8,085 bases of DNA from JAYOFM01 sp038117225 (lineage in GTDB: Bacteria; Pseudomonadota; Alphaproteobacteria; Rhodospirillales; Casp-alpha2): positions 1-8,085 of the forward strand of contig JAYOFM010000137.1 in NCBI GenBank assembly GCA_038117225.1, written 5' to 3'. Both the position numbers and the translations under genes were made by a program. The notes under the pieces were generated by a model, which was given only the letters and a program-made list of their open reading frames with translations, was not told the origin of the DNA and made no database searches. Positions 5,268 through 8,085 of this stretch are shown here, piece after piece; the first letter of the stretch is position 1, and every line of letters starts with the position of its first letter.

Positions 5268-8085
5268 TTACAGGTTGTCCAAGGTGATAGTGACCGTGCC
5301 ACCGTCCTCGGTGACCGTGTAGCCGTCGCTGATATCGCCATCGCTGTTCTGATCCAGATCGTCCATGCTGACGCCGTTGAGCGTCACCGAGGTACCTTCT
5401 ACGCCACCAAACGCAACGGTCACGTTTCCTTCCTCGTTCTCGGCGAAGATCATGTCATCGGCGTGGAACTCCTGGCCCTCGAAGACGATCTTATCCTGCT
5501 CCATGATGTCGGTGATGATATCCGCACCGCTATTGGCATCCATCATGAATATGTCGTTGCCACTGCCACCCGTCAGCAGGTCGTCGCCTTCACCGCCGAT
5601 CAGAACATCGTTGTCGGAACCGCCGTCGAGCGTATCGTGGCCGCCGGAACCGAACAGAACGTCATCGCCGACCCCACCGTCCATGATGTCATTGCCGCTA
5701 CCTCCGTCGAGGCTATCGTTACCGGCGCCGCCCATCATGAAGTCGTGGCCGCCTTGGCCGAGCAGCACGTCGTCGCCGGCGTCACCGAACATCGAGTCAT
5801 TTCCGCAACCGCCTTCGATGACGTCATTACCATCATAGCCGAACAACTGGTCCGTCCCGCCCTTACCGTCGAGGAAGTCGTCGCCGGACCCGCCTTCAAG
5901 GGTAACGTTGCCGCCGGAACCACTAATCGAAACCGGATCATCGACGGGATCGGCCACGTCAACATCGACGGAAACCTCGGTCACCGACGTGGCGACATCG
6001 CCATCATCCTCGGTCGAGATCGCCGCCACCTCAATATTGAAGTCCTCGGCATCCTCCGCACTGATGGTCAGGGTCAAGCCATCCAAGTCGCCGCTCTCAA
6101 GCGTCCAGACGCCGCCGCCTTGATCGGTGCCAGCGCTCAACTCGGCGCCGTCCGGTAGACCGCGCACCTCAAAGGTCAACTCCTCGGAACCGTCCACATC
6201 GGTCAATGTGCCCTCGATATCAAGATCGAAGACAATTTGCGGACCGTCGGCCTCACCGCTAAGAATGGCGGCGCCTTCGTCGTGTGCGGCGGCGACTTCG
6301 GCTGCTGTGAGCGCATGATTGTAAATCGTCACGCCATCCATGCGGCCGTTAAAGTGATCGCTCAGGTTATTCGCCGCTTCGTTGCCGGATGCCCAGGCAT
6401 TCGCACCGATAACCATCGGTTCGGTATTGGCAGCGAGGCCACCCGCGTAACTATCCGAGTCGACCTGCTCTCCATCCAAGTAGAGTGCCATGCCGGCCGG
6501 GCCCCAGCTAAAGGTCATCTGGTGCCAACCGCCATCGGTGACGGCTCCGCCCTGCACGGCAAAGCTCTCATTGCCCGACTGCAGCCGGACGGAAACCTGG
6601 CCGTCATTGACGAAACCGGTGATATGACCGCCATTGTCATAACCGCTCGAGTCTTTCGAGAACAACCCCTGGCGTGAATCGGCATTTTCAGTGTTGAACC
6701 ACATGGAAATGGTGCCGCTGTCGAGGATCATGTCGTCGGAATGGGGAACGACAATATGATCGTTTTCGCCGTCCAGGACCATCGCCTCGCCGGTCACGCC
6801 TTCGCCATCGTTACCGGCCAGTGCGTTCTCGCTATCAAGCGACCATGCGCCAGCGTTGCCGAAGGAGACCGCGTCTTCCACGTGATCGCCTGCGCCGCTG
6901 CCCGAACCGCTGCCGTGACCACTGCCAGTCCCGGTCGATGATCCACCACCCTGCCCATCGCCGGGCTCGCCGATGACCGTGCCGCCACTGACGGACGCGG
7001 TGACGTTTGGAGTATCGGCGACGCCAGTGACGTCCACGTCGAAGGTGGTGCTGACCGCCGCCGTATCGCCGCCCGCCTGTTCGGTCGAGGTTGCCGTGAC
7101 GGTGAGCGTGAAGTCTTCGTTGGAGTCGGCCGGTGGAGTCACCGTCAGGCCATCCAATTGCGCCGGCGTCAGCATCCAGTTGCCGCCGCCGATATCGGTG
7201 CCCGCGGACAACTGCGCCCCGGCCGGCATGCCGCTGATGGTCACGGAGAGACTCTCCGACCCATCGGTGTCGGTCAGCTGAGCAGCGATATCCAGTTCAA
7301 TGGCGCTGTCCTCATCGCCGGTCACATCACCTGCTATCAGAGTCGGATCAGCGGCCTCGTCATCAGCGACCGGCATGTCCACGCCAACCGATGTCGACAC
7401 GCTTGCGCTATCACCATCGTTCTCGGTCGACGTGGACGTGACATCAAGATTGAAATTTTCGGTGTCCACGGGTGCCGTCAGCGTCAGCCCGGCCAATTGG
7501 CCCGGAGTCAGGGTAACGGAACCGTCCGCGTTCACCGTACCGGCCGAGAGGGTCGCCCCTTCCGGGAGGCCATCGACGGTGATCGATAGGCTCTCGGAAC
7601 CGTCCGTATCACTCAACGCGGAGGTAATGATGAGCGGAAACTCAACCACCTCCTCGCCGCCCTGGATCACGTCGAAGGTAATCGAATTGATAAGGTAATC
7701 GTCACCATTACCTGGTGCCGAGAAGACGATCTCATCAAACGGACCACCGTCCGTCGCGCTAATCGTTACCGGATCATCGATATTGTCGGTGACCCCCGTC
7801 ACGGTTCCTTCGCCGACCTTTACGCCGTCACGGAAAACCTCGTAGGTCGCCTGCTCGCCCGGGTGCATCCAGGCAAAGGCCACATCAGCCGACGACACGG
7901 CGGCGTCAAGGGACACGACGATTTCCTCGGACGTCTGCGTCCCGGCATTGAAACCGAGCTCGGAATTCGCGCCCGACGCCGAACCAGTGACACCGAAACC
8001 TGGAGGGCTCGTGTTTACACTGACGTTGTCGACCGAGGCCTCGGTGAGGGTGCCGTCAGCATTGACCGAGCGGGCGGCAACCGAA
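5268..8085 (-). CDS. Large RTX adhesin with LamG domain, C-terminal 938 residues (N-terminus beyond window)
   Basis: The frame is open from the right edge to TAA at 5270-5268; an internal GTG at 7916 is not a start, because coding continues upstream to the edge without a stop. In order, in fragment numbering: an unrecognised beta-rich domain (about 28-143, with WMHPGEQATYEVFRDG and GDDYLINSITF); two tandem units of about 95 residues (149-241, 262-358) sharing TDGSESLS and SAGT; a Gly/Ser linker (367-400); a LamG-like jellyroll (404-606); a third unit (617-711); 13 RTX nonapeptides (731-847); and a C-terminal tail of about 90 residues, expected to carry the uncleaved type I secretion signal. 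The composition is very acidic, with one cysteine (760). This architecture is typical of calcium-stabilised, type I-secreted surface adhesins. The gene converges on the receptor gene. The substrate bound and the mode of surface anchoring cannot be seen here. Confidence 0.9.
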   Translation of the reverse strand, partial: SVAARSVNADGTLTEASVDNVSVNTSPPGFGVTGSASGANSELGFNAGTQTSEEIVVSLDAAVSSADVAFAWMHPGEQATYEVFRDGVKVGEGTVTGVTDNIDDPVTISATDGGPFDEIVFSAPGNGDDYLINSITFDVIQGGEEVVEFPLIITSALSDTDGSESLSITVDGLPEGATLSAGTVNADGSVTLTPGQLAGLTLTAPVDTENFNLDVTSTSTENDGDSASVSTSVGVDMPVADDEAADPTLIAGDVTGDEDSAIELDIAAQLTDTDGSESLSVTISGMPAGAQLSAGTDIGGGNWMLTPAQLDGLTVTPPADSNEDFTLTVTATSTEQAGGDTAAVSTTFDVDVTGVADTPNVTASVSGGTVIGEPGDGQGGGSSTGTGSGHGSGSGSGAGDHVEDAVSFGNAGAWSLDSENALAGNDGEGVTGEAMVLDGENDHIVVPHSDDMILDSGTISMWFNTENADSRQGLFSKDSSGYDNGGHITGFVNDGQVSVRLQSGNESFAVQGGAVTDGGWHQMTFSWGPAGMALYLDGEQVDSDSYAGGLAANTEPMVIGANAWASGNEAANNLSDHFNGRMDGVTIYNHALTAAEVAAAHDEGAAILSGEADGPQIVFDLDIEGTLTDVDGSEELTFEVRGLPDGAELSAGTDQGGGVWTLESGDLDGLTLTISAEDAEDFNIEVAAISTEDDGDVATSVTEVSVDVDVADPVDDPVSISGSGGNVTLEGGSGDDFLDGKGGTDQLFGYDGNDVIEGGCGNDSMFGDAGDDVLLGQGGHDFMMGGAGNDSLDGGSGNDIMDGGVGDDVLFGSGGHDTLDGGSDNDVLIGGEGDDLLTGGSGNDIFMMDANSGADIITDIMEQDKIVFEGQEFHADDMIFAENEEGNVTVAFGGVEGTSVTLNGVSMDDLDQNSDGDISDGYTVTEDGGTVTITLDNL
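5319..5354 (-). other. EF-hand/dockerin-like calcium loop near the adhesin C-terminus
   Basis: The residues DQNSDGDISDGY follow the pattern D-x-N-x-D-G-x-I typical of EF-hand and dockerin calcium loops. The twelfth position is Tyr instead of Glu/Asp, so the loop is imperfect. It lies about 28 residues from the C-terminus, outside the RTX array and inside the presumed secretion signal region. Confidence 0.45.
5544..5894 (-). repeat. RTX calcium-binding nonapeptide array, 13 units
   Basis: Thirteen consecutive nine-residue units of the form GGxGxDxLx, for example GGSGDDFLD, GGAGNDSLD, GGSGNDIMD and GGEGDDLLT. Such arrays fold into a calcium-filled parallel beta roll after type I secretion into the calcium-rich exterior. 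Units 6 and 10 have His before Asp (GGHD), and unit 4 has a Cys (GGCGNDSMF) at codon 5807-5805. The end of the array (GGSGNDIFM) passes directly into the tail. Confidence 0.95.
5952..6236 (-). repeat. Adhesin beta-domain repeat, unit 3
   Basis: About 95 residues starting IVFDLDIEGTLTDVDGSEEL, with RGLPDGAELSAGTDQGGG, LDGLTLT and EDFNIEVAAISTEDDGD. It aligns along its whole length with units 1 and 2 but is separated from them by the linker and the LamG domain. It is the most diverged of the three (VDGSEELTFEV in place of TDGSESLSITV). Confidence 0.85.
6267..6875 (-). other. LamG / concanavalin A-like jellyroll domain in the adhesin
   Basis: About 203 residues with the usual LamG_3-type landmarks: MVLDGENDHIVVPHSDDM, then GTISMWFNTE, QGLFSKDSSGYDNGG, GGWHQMTFSWG, MALYLDGEQV, and the terminal FNGRMDGVTIYNHALTAAEV. 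These domains commonly bind glycans or other surface ligands. The target here is unknown. Confidence 0.85.
6885..6986 (-). other. Gly/Ser-rich flexible linker before the LamG domain
   Basis: About 34 residues rich in Gly and Ser, including STGTGSGHGSGSGSGAGDH, join beta-domain unit 2 to the LamG domain. The composition indicates a flexible, unstructured tether. Confidence 0.8.
7011..7301 (-). repeat. Adhesin beta-domain repeat, unit 2
   Basis: About 97 residues starting IELDIAAQLTDTDGSESLSV, with SGMPAGAQLSAGTDIGGG, LDGLTVT and FTLTVTATSTEQAGGD. It closely matches unit 1, and its mid-section SAGTDxGGGxW is closer to unit 3. It resembles the Ig- or cadherin-like tandem units of large RTX adhesins. 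Confidence 0.85.
7362..7640 (-). repeat. Adhesin beta-domain repeat, unit 1
   Basis: About 93 residues starting FPLIITSALSDTDGSESLSI, with DGLPEGATLSAGTVNADG, LAGLTLT and FNLDVTSTSTENDGD. More such units could lie upstream outside the window, but the roughly 143 residues before this one to the right edge are a different, unrecognised beta-rich domain. Confidence 0.85.

Noticed and set aside
5463..6158. Long plus-strand open frame (231 codons) opposite the RTX region, and another at 5365-5838
   Set aside because: These are mirror frames of the repetitive, GC-rich RTX and beta-domain coding on the minus strand. Their Pro/Ser- or Val/Ala-rich translations follow from the repeats and show no recognisable domain.
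7914..7916. GTG at 7916 as the adhesin start
   Set aside because: The frame stays open upstream for 56 more codons to the window edge with the same composition, and no signal or retention module begins there.
1..8085. tRNA or rRNA genes, CRISPR arrays, insertion sequences, prophage genes
   Set aside because: None seen. The only regular repeats are protein-coding (RTX units, beta-domain units, Arg-Arg units), and no transposase, integrase or terminal inverted repeats were found.

Overview
The window looks like an alphaproteobacterial scaffold segment, probably from a Rhodospirillales-type or related environmental lineage. The evidence is a moderately high G+C content, Shine-Dalgarno start sites, and a release factor 3 carrying the GEQRRARSDWM form of switch I that I associate with alphaproteobacteria. 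The taxonomic call is inference, with no rRNA or marker phylogeny behind it. A run of 128 N at 1980-2107 shows this is a draft scaffold.

Layout. Positions 1-1426 (minus) hold most of peptide chain release factor 3 (prfC), a housekeeping translation GTPase. Its C-terminus is lost at the left edge, and the last 55 bases do not read like RF3. A 163-bp divergent spacer with inverted repeats separates it from a tiny plus-strand ORF (1590-1826) that encodes an extremely charged protein built on evenly spaced Arg-Arg pairs. A minus-strand exported LapG-type transglutaminase-like cysteine peptidase follows (1875-2684, interrupted by the N run). Divergent from it is a large membrane protein (2888-5215, plus) with a periplasmic Cache-like sensor, a cytoplasmic PAS domain and a badly degenerate HD-GYP domain. 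Converging on that gene, and running off the right edge, is the C-terminal 938 residues of a large RTX adhesin (5268-8085, minus). It has tandem beta-domain repeats, a LamG domain, 13 calcium-binding nonapeptides and a type I secretion tail.

How they may work together. In known Lap systems the periplasmic protease LapG clips a giant RTX adhesin off the cell surface unless it is sequestered by LapD, an inner-membrane c-di-GMP receptor with degenerate GGDEF-EAL domains. This window has a LapG-type protease and a large RTX adhesin, but between them sits a membrane receptor of a different build: Cache-PAS-degenerate HD-GYP. The main hypothesis is that this receptor fills the LapD role, with an inactive HD-GYP instead of an inactive EAL. 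Gene order and domain content are directly visible; the functional coupling is inference. The adhesin's N-terminus, where LapG would cut, lies outside the window.
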